Assembly (NCBI GenBank): GCA_037389465.1
Contig: JAZARR010000179.1
Location: 5,118,501 to 5,182,500 of the forward strand
DNA: 64,000 nt
Direction: 5' to 3'
Origin: Baylisascaris procyonis
Lineage: Eukaryota > Nematoda > Chromadorea > Rhabditida > Ascarididae
The translations under genes were made by a program, and so were the position numbers. This document shows, piece by piece, positions 37,757 to 49,040 of this stretch (within the stretch, counting starts at the first letter, position 1; each line of letters starts with the position of its first letter). The notes under the pieces were generated by a model. That model had not been told where the DNA came from. It ran no database searches and saw only the letters and a program-made list of their open reading frames with translations.

Positions 37757-39177
37757 TCGTTTACTGATATGATTGTCAACAGTCCAGTCTCGTAATGACA
37801 CCACCATCTCAGGGATAATCATAGCCAATAACAGTTGGATTTAGTGCTAAAATTTGGAGGCCAAGCAGCTACCTCTATGGAAAGGCTTAAAAAATCTCGG
37901 AAATCCAAGAGGAGGAATGAAGATCACTAAATAAGCATATTTGTCGTATTTAATCGCTATCAACGGAATTGCACATAGAGAATTTGAGACTCATGTTGGG
38001 AGCGATATAAATGCTATAGAGAAGACAAAATGGGACCATTTTAAAGGGAAATGAGAATGAAATTTAAACCAGGTATATTTCAGAATTAATAATGAGAGAA
38101 GCTTGTAATTAATGAATTGCAAAAAAAAAGCAACCCGAAAATATGCATTAAATCATTTATCAATGTGTTTATATAGTTGAAAAATTTTTATTACTCTCAT
38201 CGCTATAATTTTGCAATCATTTTGCATGAAATAAAGAGTGCACTACTTCTCATAAATTAATGCTCTCTAATAAATAATATATTTATTCATCGCCACATAA
38301 AGAATATTATTTTTGTGAAAGCTAATAAATGAATGCTGCATGCTCATTAAAAAGGTATACGAGCGATTGCTTTGTTATCGTATAGTATATGCGAAAATTT
38401 TTTTTTCTTAAATCTTTTTTTTTTTGAAAATTATCCATTCGAAATGAATATCTTTCAAGCTTCACTAATCACTTTCAAAAGATGGATTCGAACGAATCTT
38501 TCCATGCATAAATCGATTCAAATTCATCACATATGAAAGCATTTCAAATAGCGGCGGATTTTGTGCTAAACCATAAGACACTTCAAAGAGATTTTGTACA
38601 GTTAACGATTTTTTTAAAATATTTTTTTCTCTCTCATCGAATTATGAAAATTTCTTTCTTTTATTTTGCTCCCTAGAGAACAGTAATATTTTCTATGAGC
38701 AATCAGAAATCATTGATTTTTATTTCATATTTTTCAAAGAGATTTATTTAAAAAAAAATGATTTTATTAAAACTAATCAATGTGAATGTATTTTTTTGCT
38801 AATTCAGGTTGCTCAATATCACACTAAAGATCCATACTAACTAATAACCGAGATATAATACTCATTATTATCCCATAAAAAGCAAAAAATATTTCATTTC
38901 ATAATTTACGAGTGTACTTTTTCTTGTTGCATATATTCAGTGATGCGATGAGCGACGACTACATTCTTTTTAATGAGATCTTTTATCTAATCTAACAATG
39001 AATATTTCCCATGTGTATCATCAGTGTATAGTCTCGTAATTGCTCTAAGAAAGGATAATTCAACGTGTATAGCTGAGTAGCCGAATCGGTTTGGTCAGCT
39101 TTCACTTTACTGCTTTGCTTATTCACATAGGTTTTTTGTGATATATCGTCGTTTCAAGTCATTAGTGCATAAATGCT

Positions 39178-39209
<32 letters not shown>

Positions 39210-39210
39210 G
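39178..39210. repeat. (TA)n tract just upstream of the globin gene
   Basis: TA repeats with one GTA interruption end with TATAG about 46 bases before the globin start codon. The final TATATAG could serve as a splice or trans-splice acceptor, but it lacks the usual TTTCAG form. Confidence 0.8.
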
Positions 39211-39255
39211 AATATATTTTTTACAAATTTGATTGAGTGCTCAAATGTAAAGGTG

Positions 39256-42200
39256 ATGGGTCAAGCAGAATCGGCGAGCTGTCCAGCCGAATTGAACCTA
39301 AGCGCGCGAACAACAAAGAAATCGATTCGCATGAGTGGACCGCCGTCAATAGCCGTAAAAAGTGAAGAATTACTAACGGCTCATCAACGAAGCTTATTGC
39401 AGAAATCTTGGAGGAAATCGCAAAAAACTGGACTCGAAAATATTGGTTTGTTTTACGATTAAAAATGATAAAATGTGGACTGATGAGGATGGGATGCAGG
39501 ACGGGGAAGAGGAAAGGTGAGTGAGAAGAGAATGGATTTTGAGCCGGGATGAGCGAAATGCAAGCTTTAATAAGTTTGCCCATTCTTATTGCCAATTACA
39601 CTGTGAGAGTACCGAAACGTTTTACCATTCACGATGATATATCATTTTCCCATTCAAAGGGCATAAGAAGTCTTATTTCGCTGTAACAATGAACAGTATG
39701 ATACATTTGTCTAAAATGTTTCTCAAGCGACCAAAATAGGGTGCAGTGCTAATTTTGAAAACGCGGACATGATAGTGCCTGTTTCATATTTAATATTAAA
39801 TGTTATTAGATATATTTCATATATTTAAATATATTTAAATATATTTTTTATATAATATAAAGATTCTATGAATTACAAAGGAAACTCTATTTTTAAAAAA
39901 ATGGAACTTTCTTTGTAAAATACTAGAGATTTCAATGCCAGAGTTCGGTTGCTGCTTAGGCGATCATTAGTTCATGCTGGTGAGATTTCAATCAGCACTG
40001 AAATTCGTCGTGCATATTGAATAGTTGCTATTATATAGGAAATAATTGTCTCTGCACTTCACTTACCAGTTCCAAATACGGTTCGACGATCGACTGTATC
40101 GGAGGTTTGATCTTGTCCACACATAGGCACAACTGAGATTTATTCGGTATCGATTCGAGCATGAAAATGGATGCCAAAAATTTCTAAATTTTTGCTTTCG
40201 ATGTACGATCGAGTAGTTCTTGTTATGTCGTCTGATCATCGAAAAAGGTCCCCAACTCAATGAATTCTAAAGGACACTTTCGACCACAAAAAATGTGAAA
40301 GAATTTGAATTCAATTTGCAACAAAAGAATATTCATTATTGTTTGAAATTTTCGAAAGGTGAAGAAATGATGAATGCAGGAACAAATTTTTTTTTTTTAA
40401 ACTTATAACAATGTGGAACTGAAAGAATTGAATTTCATTATTGGCATAAATCGTTCGATATAGAGGAGAGTGAAAACAATTCAGCTAGTGATATCGTATG
40501 TTGGCATTGTTAACAAATTTTAGACTAGTTAATTTCGAATCTCAGAATTTTTTTGGCATTTTCGGCTCATCTAAATCCACCTCAACCACTTCTTAGATTC
40601 TTTGGTATATAGAAAATTCAGAGTACCGACACAACGATGATATATACATATATTATATATAATATTTTCAGGGGCACATGTCTTCTTAAAAATCTATCGC
40701 CGTGAACCATCAGTGGGAGTACTATTTCGAATACATAATGTGCCTCATGAAGAACTCAAATATAACAAAAAGTTTCAGGTGTGTTTTATTCGATTTTTAC
40801 CAATTTTTAGTCACCAAAAATTATAAAAATTTTATGAAAGGCAAATATTTTTGCGATAAAAAGAATAATTATCCGTTGAGTAGTTTTAATTCATACAACG
40901 CTAATAAATGTACTTGCTGGAAAATATGTTTTTGGTGCATTTTTACGAACTTTTTTTTTCATGCAAGTAAGAAATGGCAATATTGTGTCTCGGCGTATGC
41001 GTATACGTATCTATTTGTCTGTTTGTCCGTCTGTCTGTCTGTCTGTCTGGCTGTCTGTCTGCTAATTTTCTGCCTGTTCGATTCGCTCTGCGAAATATTG
41101 AAGAAGAAATTTACTGAGTAGAATGTGCCCCACAGCGTGACCTCGAAAGCATAAGCCATTATGATCCTTCATTAATGAAATATTTGGAGGCAGGAAAACT
41201 TACGTTCATTTGGCGGCTTTATTAACCACTGATCGGCTTTTCACTTTACTTTGATCTACCGCCAACTTATGAAAAGGGTTTACTCAGATGAGGTAAATAA
41301 AGAAAAACGCTTATCGTAGGAACTCCTCTGATGCATTCCTTTCACCTCGAATTCTCGAAACCGAAATTTCTATGTGATTTATCATTTATTTTCGAGTTTT
41401 TGGCTAAATTGGATCACTCACTTAACGATGCAATTTTTGCGCAAAAAAATTTCACCTTTCATCTATAGCCGAAATGATTTAGCAAATTTTATTATAGTGC
41501 TAAAATTGTATCATTAATAACGATTAATTTTGAGCATTACATAGAATTAATATGGGAATTTATTATCGTCAAATTTAGTGATATCTAATATTTTCTCCTT
41601 AACTCTCTTATTTAAATTCAATTTAAGGCACCGTGTTTCTCTTAGATGATTCCCCTCTCTCCTCTCCCTTCGCTTCTTCGACGTCCAGTGATACCATGTC
41701 TCCGTTCACCTCTCAGAGCAAAACGAGTTTACATTTCACTTTCTTTGTATAGTCTTTTTTTTTAGAGTCATGCAATGACCTTCACTCGTTCAATTGATTT
41801 TATACTCAAAAATTTGAATCAATTCGATATTGTGGCTAATTTTTGTCGGCAACTTGGTAGGCGGCATGCTAAATTTATAAGTCGTGGTTTTCGACCAGAA
41901 TATTGGGATATATTTGCTGAAGCGTTGACCGAATGCGCTATCGATTGGGAAGGTGAGATTCTAAAATTCTAAAAAAAAAATAAGAAATCGAATTTTTCCT
42001 TGTTTCTAAAGAAAACCGAAAAAGAAGAGATATCAAATAATGAGATAGTGCTTTAGTTCTACGAATATTACTTGAATATTCAATTATTGAAAGCGGATGT
42101 AGTTTATTTTTCACTTACGATTGTCGAAAATGCAATATAGTTATCAATAAAATTCACACTTTATCCCACTTCGATCTTTTTTTTTTTTCGGAATTTTCTT

Positions 42201-43756
42201 GAAAATTTGAACGAAGATTGAAACCGTTTAATGTGAATCTGCACGAATTTTTGCTACCAATACCTTTCAATGACTAAAATTTGTGCTTATTCTAAAGTTT
42301 CTTATAGCTGTGGCTAGACTTAGGTAGAATGTTTTGCATAATGTAATATATAGGTCATGATTAGTTGACGATGCAAGAGAGGAAATACTATGAAATTCGG
42401 TTGTGATGCAATATGCATGCAACAAATTTGCAGTAAATTAATAAGGTACTTTTCATGCAAATTACAATTTGAGTTGTAAAACATGTTGAGATATGATTGA
42501 AAAAATTTCTCATACCTATGCAATACATGTAATAACGAGGCTGTATTACGTCAATTCATGCATCATTCAAATGAAGCGATTATTTCAATATTCGCCTTTT
42601 AGTTTCTTCTGAGCGAATATAAGTACATATATTGAGTGGGAACGCTGGATTGTAATTCATTTAGGTAGAGGGATTCTAAATTCTACAGATAGTATAAATC
42701 GTGGAAATTAAACATCTTAGAGGTGCTGCTAAGAAGTGCGTTGATGAAATCGGCTTCACAAAAACATTAGTGTTGTAAGTGATACAAAAAAAGGCGTTAA
42801 TATTTTTATTTATTCAACCGTGCAGACAAATCGACAGACATCTGCAGACATAGATACAGACATCAGACACGATGTTGCCACAGTACGCCTGCAAAAACAA
42901 ATTTGAAAAAATGTTTAACAGAAAAAAAAGATACCATATAATTTAGCATGGTGTTAGAGAGTTAGTTTTTTCATTTTTCCTTTACAACATAGTATACGTT
43001 ACTGCAATAATTAGCAACTAAAAAATTTACATATTTGTAAAGAAATAAGCCTATTCTATATTTGTAATAAATAGTTTCATCGACTATCGCTTACATCGTT
43101 AAAAATGGCAATGAACCATGCAAAGAAAAATGAATAGTGGAGCAACAGAGCCAAGTCTATACAAAATCCACTAATACTGACCATTAAAAAAATGTGGTGC
43201 TTGTTAAAAATTTTAAGGAGCAAATGAAATAAAATAAAATAAAGGAAAAAAAATTAGAAAACTCATAAAAGCAATTCAAAAAATAAGATGAGACTATATT
43301 AGAATAATTTGCATAAAATAATTTCTAAATACATAAGCTACAGGAAAAAAAAAATTTATTGTTTTAGGTGGTCTTCGATGTCGAGAAGCTTTAAATGGTT
43401 GGCGCACATTGGTTAGCTTTATTATTGAGCAAATGAGAGCCGGTTTTCGAGAAGCGAAACGTGAACAACAAGATCGTCGTGCAATGCAGTATAATGCGAT
43501 CGTTACCTCTGAATCGACATTAGCATATATGGATTCGATCACTTCGATTCCTTCAATATATACGGAAGAATTTCGAGACGTCAAAGAATCTAAACTCTCA
43601 TATCGAATACGAAAGATATCACCATCGTATAGTAGCACATTATTGCCATTAAGAGACTCAACTTCTACCAGTTGTTCAACATTTGGAAAGCAAACAATTG
43701 AACGTGAAGCTTTCTCTGAAGGAGCTAATTGTACAAACGATGATTATTTTTGTTAG
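39256..43756 (+). CDS. Nematode-type globin with acylatable N-terminus
   Basis: The exons are 39256-39445, 40672-40778, 41766-41952 and 43368-43756 (phases 1, 0 and 1), giving 290 residues. The globin fold spans about residues 40 to 188. Helix A is LTAHQRSLLQKSW; a C-D region Phe is in VGVLFRIHN; the likely distal His (E7) is H101 in SHAMTFTRSIDFI; the proximal His (F8) is H133 in QLGRRHAKF, followed by FRPEYWDIF. Helix H is ALNGWRTLVSFIIEQM. The family binds haem and oxygen or acts in redox or gas sensing. I chose the ATG at 39256 because the protein then starts MGQAES, which fits the Met-Gly-x-x-x-Ser N-myristoylation pattern. An in-frame ATG at 39229 would add nine residues and bury that motif. 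A Ser/Arg-rich tail of about 100 residues follows the globin domain. The closest relatives should be the divergent neuronal globins of nematodes. Confidence 0.92.
41016..41062. repeat. (GTCT)n microsatellite inside a globin intron
   Basis: GTCT/GTCC tetranucleotide repeats lie in the second globin intron. A similar CCGTCGGTCTGTCTGTC block occurs near 7460-7490 on the other strand, also outside genes. Confidence 0.85.
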
Positions 43757-45515
43757 TTTCGTTTTGCGCCAAAAAAAATTCAATGCCTTTGTTTTATGCT
43801 ATAGTCTCTATGTGTTTTGCTAATTATTGAAAAACGAAAATATCTATGTATGTAAAAAATATTTGCTCGTATCTTTCAAATTATGCACTTGAAGTCGATC
43901 CCTTACCTCCCTTTCCAGCTATTTCCCATCTCCTTTCCCGACGGAAGTGCAAGTATTCTAATGCCAAAATTAACCCCATCTTTTACTACGTATAATTATA
44001 TTCTCCATTATTTAACGATTCGAGCAAGGAGCCTCTTATTTTGTCTTCTTTCCACTCCACTTTCCGATTTCTATAGGGATTTGATTTTATTAGAAATCTT
44101 AGTGTGGATTGTATATTTTATAAGTGATTTTTTCTGCAAATTTTTAAAGATGAAAGAAATTTGCGTGAGAATTTCAATTATCGCCATCGTTTAAAATATA
44201 AAATTATTTACTATGATTATTGTCTAAGAAATTTCATTTTAAAATCATTCTGTTGAAATTATAATATTGTTTTAGTATAATCTTTTTCTTCAATATAAAA
44301 ATAACGATTTCGCTTTTATATTCACCTAAAATATATCTATGCTCACTTTGTTTTCTTTTATTATGAAAGTAAATTGGGATTCTCGATTAGTGTTGCTATG
44401 AAATGCTATACTTTATTCTCATTGAAATATTATAAATTTTATTCGTGTCGATTAAAACATTACTAAAAGTGATTAGGAATTTTCCTAAATAGCTAAACGC
44501 TAATTGATATAATTGAAATTAATTTGCATAGAAATTTGCGTACGGTGATTTAGGCAACAAATATTTGCATATAATCATGATGCAGTAATTCCCCGAGAAT
44601 GCAAATTGAAACACTGGGAAAATTGTACTCAAACAGCGATAGTAAATATAGGTTGAAGAATATAAGTTTTTTTATTTTTGTTGAAGATAAAAAAAAGAGG
44701 AATAAAAGTTTATATTTTATTGTTTTTCGAAGTTGAAGTAAATCTTCGATATATGACGATTCTATAAAGTCGTAGAATTCGAAAATTGTAAAAAAATCTT
44801 ATTAATCATCGACGGCCAACTCAATATCCCACGGGCACGAGACGAGCCTAAGCCCTAACCTTCACGCGACCGACCTGCAAGAAGGAGAGGCCAACATAAA
44901 GGCCACAGGAGCCGAGTGGACCAGACAGCCATTCGGTTAGAGCAGGTGGAAGCAATATGAAGAGACATGTGTTCCTAATGAATGCTATGTTCATTGAAAT
45001 AAATAAATAAATAAGGCCAACTCAGTGAAACAATAGGAAAGTGGGAAGCATCGATCGCAAAATGCTCAATTAGAATACTAATTCATAAACAATCGAAACT
45101 CATAGCAAATATGATGATTGAATTACTAATAAATTTCATTTACTCATATCTAGTTTATAGAGTCTTACTTTTACTCTTTTTTCGGTGCGATAAAATGTGA
45201 TAGAGTTCCTTTTCGTATCATTTAGTTAGTGCTCGTTCGTATGAATAGTAGATTTGCTTTCTCGTTCAAAACTACATTGTACAACTAATATTTCCTTAGG
45301 ATGCAATCTCTTGCTATTGTGATGCAAATTCTACAGAATTTCACTGATGATATGATCAGAAATTACAACAGTTATGTAAATTTCTCAAGCGACTTGAATG
45401 GTAGCGCTTGAAATAATAATATTCGTGTTAGGTTCATTTGAGGGGATCGGTTGATTTCGATTGGTGCGATTTTGTGAAAGATCACATTACGACGTAATTA
45501 AATAGATTCGAAGAA
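43757..45515. other. Intergenic region between globin and membrane-protein genes
   Basis: This is AT-rich DNA with no exon evidence. It contains one SINE-like insertion (44824-45015), described separately. No clear polyadenylation signal for the globin was picked out. Confidence 0.6.
44814..45025. mobile_element. SINE-like or truncated non-LTR insertion with target-site duplication
   Basis: A body of about 192 bp (44824-45015) is flanked by the identical 10-bp direct repeat GGCCAACTCA (44814-44823 and 45016-45025). The body is GC-richer than its surroundings, begins with CCCACGGGCACGAGACG and ends in an (AAAT)n tail. A target-site duplication plus a simple 3' tail is the hallmark of insertion by a non-LTR retrotransposition machinery. 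No open frame is present, so it is either a SINE or a strongly 5'-truncated LINE. The tail resembles the one near 19320-19360 (ATTGAAATAAATAAATA), which may be a relative. Confidence 0.8.
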
Positions 45516-48500
45516 ATGCCTTCGATGCAGGTAAGATTCCGCAGTAATTTAGTTACTTTTATTTATGACAATTGAATGTTGGAACTTTTAAAGTGGCACT
45601 TGAAAAGACACAATCAAATATTATATGGATCTTCACGATTCAAGTTATGGACATATTCCAGGAAAAAATTGTTTATAGCTCAATCGAATCAGTTCTAGAC
45701 AGCTGGAATTGCCGTCAGTTAGCAGCGGAGGTAATTTGCATATAGAAATAAATTGATCTAGTTCTACTGTAGTGTAAAAAAGGCCCATTTGCATATAAAG
45801 GAATGATTCCAGCATAGCCTTTATAATGCCCTCTGCCTTTGTAATAGCTTAAAAGTAATTTAGCTTTGCCCAGGAGAGGCGTTACTATTCAAGGCTTAGA
45901 ATATATATCTTATACGTCATCTATAATATTCGATATTTGAAAAAAAAAACGTAATGAAAAATTTTACGCCAAAAGAATTACCCTCAATATTTTTTAGCAT
46001 TAAATTGATATAAAGATAATCATTGATATGTGATATTATCAAATAATAATTCCTAAAGAAGTATATTCTCTAATAAACGTCGAACGGGTAATTCTTTAAG
46101 CCTTCTCATCAACGTCGTCGAACACGTAAAGAACGTCTATTACGTTTTGCGGCACGTCGAAATACGTGTATTTTTTTCGCATTAATAAGCTTATTTATTT
46201 CATTTATTCTATTGGCTGCTTCTCTTATAGTTTTCTATGGATACATTCAACCTGCAAAGGTTTTTTTCTTCTTGAAATTGTGATTTTTATTTTCAAATTT
46301 CTTCGATAAATATTTATTTATTCGATTGCTAGAGAATGGAAAACTTATGAAAAGCTTTCGTTTCAATATTCTCTAGCGATGAACGCTAGTTAAACTTTTT
46401 ATAATTCATATTTAGATCATCAATTTTTTTTGAATCTTTGTTGATGAAAAACTTATTTGTATGGTGTAAAAAATACGAATTTTTCTGTTAGTGATAAATA
46501 TTTCGACTTAATTTTCCTGAAAAATATTTTTTAAAATAGTAAGTCATATACTCTTAAATCGAACTAAATTAAATAACGATACTCTTTTTTATTTGAAATT
46601 TCTTGTGGCTATAAAGTTTAAAAGTTAAAAAAAAGTTTTGCAAAAATATTTTATGCCTATATTCTCATTGTAAAATCTAAATGCATATTGAAAAAAAAAA
46701 ATTCAGATATTTGATAAAAAAATTCTAAAATTAAAAAAAAAATTCTTACAATTAATATGATTCTTCATAGACAACAAAAATGCGCAAATTACTCTTATGA
46801 CAGGATGCAAGAAATTAAATTTTAGCTCCCTTATTTATCGATGTGAATTTATGAACACGAGAATTATTCTTTGCTTCAGAAATAACTGATAGTAATTTCA
46901 TGTAATGGAACAAACGCATTTACTGTTTTCATTTAACGCAATGTAGGTATAAATTACGGTTGCCAAATGCGCTTATTTATAGATGAAACAATCGCTCACT
47001 CGTCGTCTATGAGTAGAAAATAATGCCGTGTCGTTAGCTGATATAAATATCTGCTGATATTTATTAGCAAAATCTTTGAAAAAAAAAAATTTATGAATGC
47101 GAATTGAAATAATATTTTAATGACTGATTGCTATGTACAAAAAAAAAAATGTAAATAATTTGCATATCGACGAAAATCATAACCAATTTGAATAAATTAT
47201 ATAATTTGTTGAAAAATATTTATATTTAGGAGAGACTAAAAGAAGCGCTTGCTCAAGAGGCGATGTTCAATTCATACGCTGGTACTCCAATATTTCCAGG
47301 ATGTACCTATAATCATTCCACCTATTCAACGGTTGGTTTTGTCGGAAATAAACAAAAAAAAAAAGAAGAAAAATTCGGCTTTGCATACTAAAGGTTGATT
47401 AGATCGCCTAAATTCTCAAATAAAATCAACTTGAGCCTTATTAATGTGCTGGTATGACTATCAATAGCATGAAATTATAATTAATTAGCCCAGAAAAAAA
47501 AAATTATGTGCCACGTTCCGCGGAAGCCAACATAGTATCAGCTCCACAACGCGACATCCACTCTTCCCCATACGCTGCTCTACACATCATAACGCTATGA
47601 TGGGAAATTTGTGGTGCTATGACATTTGCGAAAAGGAAATGTGAAGAGTAGGCAGCGAGAGGATTCATTAGATTCGATGTGGTGCGGACAAATCTGAAGC
47701 ATAGACAAAAGCTTTCTGACATAGAGAGTTGATCGTGCTACATTTATAAAAAGCACAAGCGTAAACGGTGTAAATAAAACTTATTAAACGGCTGGCAATA
47801 AATATATCGACCGGTGATTTTATTGTGATATTAATAAATACTATTTTCTAGGTGACAGCCGGCATTGAAGAGATAAATTTTTTTTGTCACTTAAAATTTT
47901 CGAAATTTGTTAAAAATTCATCAAACTTTTGCCCACAATTCAATTCATGTTATCTGCTCTTTTTTTTTGGGGGGGGGGGGGGGGAATTTAACTAAGCGTT
48001 ATGTTGTCACTTTTAATTAACGACAACAAAAAAAAAAGGCTAAAACAATTTTTATGAGATAAGCGACTTTTAGCGATTATACAAATTTGAATGAGAACAT
48101 TTCGTTTATCTTTTACGATAAAAATATTATAAAATAAACTGGAAATTTGAATAAATTATACAAAAAATTTGAATAAATCAATGGAATAATTTTAGAAGAT
48201 GAAACGATTTCACTTATCTTTTACATAAAATAGAATAGTAAAATGTGTTGATAAAATATAATATTACTTATAAAAATTACAAGGTAGAATAGCGGCATTG
48301 TTTTAATATAAAATTAATTTAGAATCAATTTTTGATTTTAATTTTTATTATTTAAAAGTCAAAAAAAAAATTTTTTTTTTCAAGGAGCTTTGTTCACATT
48401 GTCATCCATCAGCATATGTGATACGTAGATGGGAAGTAGAAGAGGAAGAATTAAGACAAGAAGGACAGTGTTGGAATAAATTCGAAACGGTTAGTGTTTT

Positions 48501-48987
48501 TATTATAAGAGAGAGAAGGTGTAGAAAATTTTTTGAAAAAATGACGTAATTAAATATTAGAAATTGAGCATATTGGAAATTACCGTCAACGATTTCAATG
48601 TGATATTTAATGAAGACGATTTAAAAGAAAAAAAACGCTACAATGTTAATGTTGATAAGAATCGTCTGAATAAATGACTTTATTAAGAATTTCACCGTGA
48701 TGTCCCACAAAATGATAAAAATTAAGATATAGTGATCGAAAAATAAAATTTTCACTTAAATTCGATAAAAGTTTCCTTAACTAATAAATAATAAATTTTA
48801 TAGATATTATAAATTCGTATCTATTTGTTTTGAATATTTTATTCAAAATTTAGGATAATAAAATTTATCGAAAAACTAACTACTTTCATTTATATCGATA
48901 ATACTAATGTGAATATTTTCGAAAATTGCTTTATCTCTATAATCGAAACTTTCTTTTCAGCGTCCAAAAAAATTTAAAAGTATAATA

Positions 48988-49040
<53 letters not shown>

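Larger units (their letters stand above)
24830..39170. other. Long AT-rich gene-poor region
   Basis: Over 14 kb I see no exon set with linked splice sites. The tract has poly(A)/poly(T) runs, TA and TTTA microsatellites, a CT-rich block at 29440-29530, a GA-rich block at 27920-27990 and a homopurine tract at 36.2 kb. One open frame at 33329-33550 on the minus strand is noted as a finding. Confidence 0.6.
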
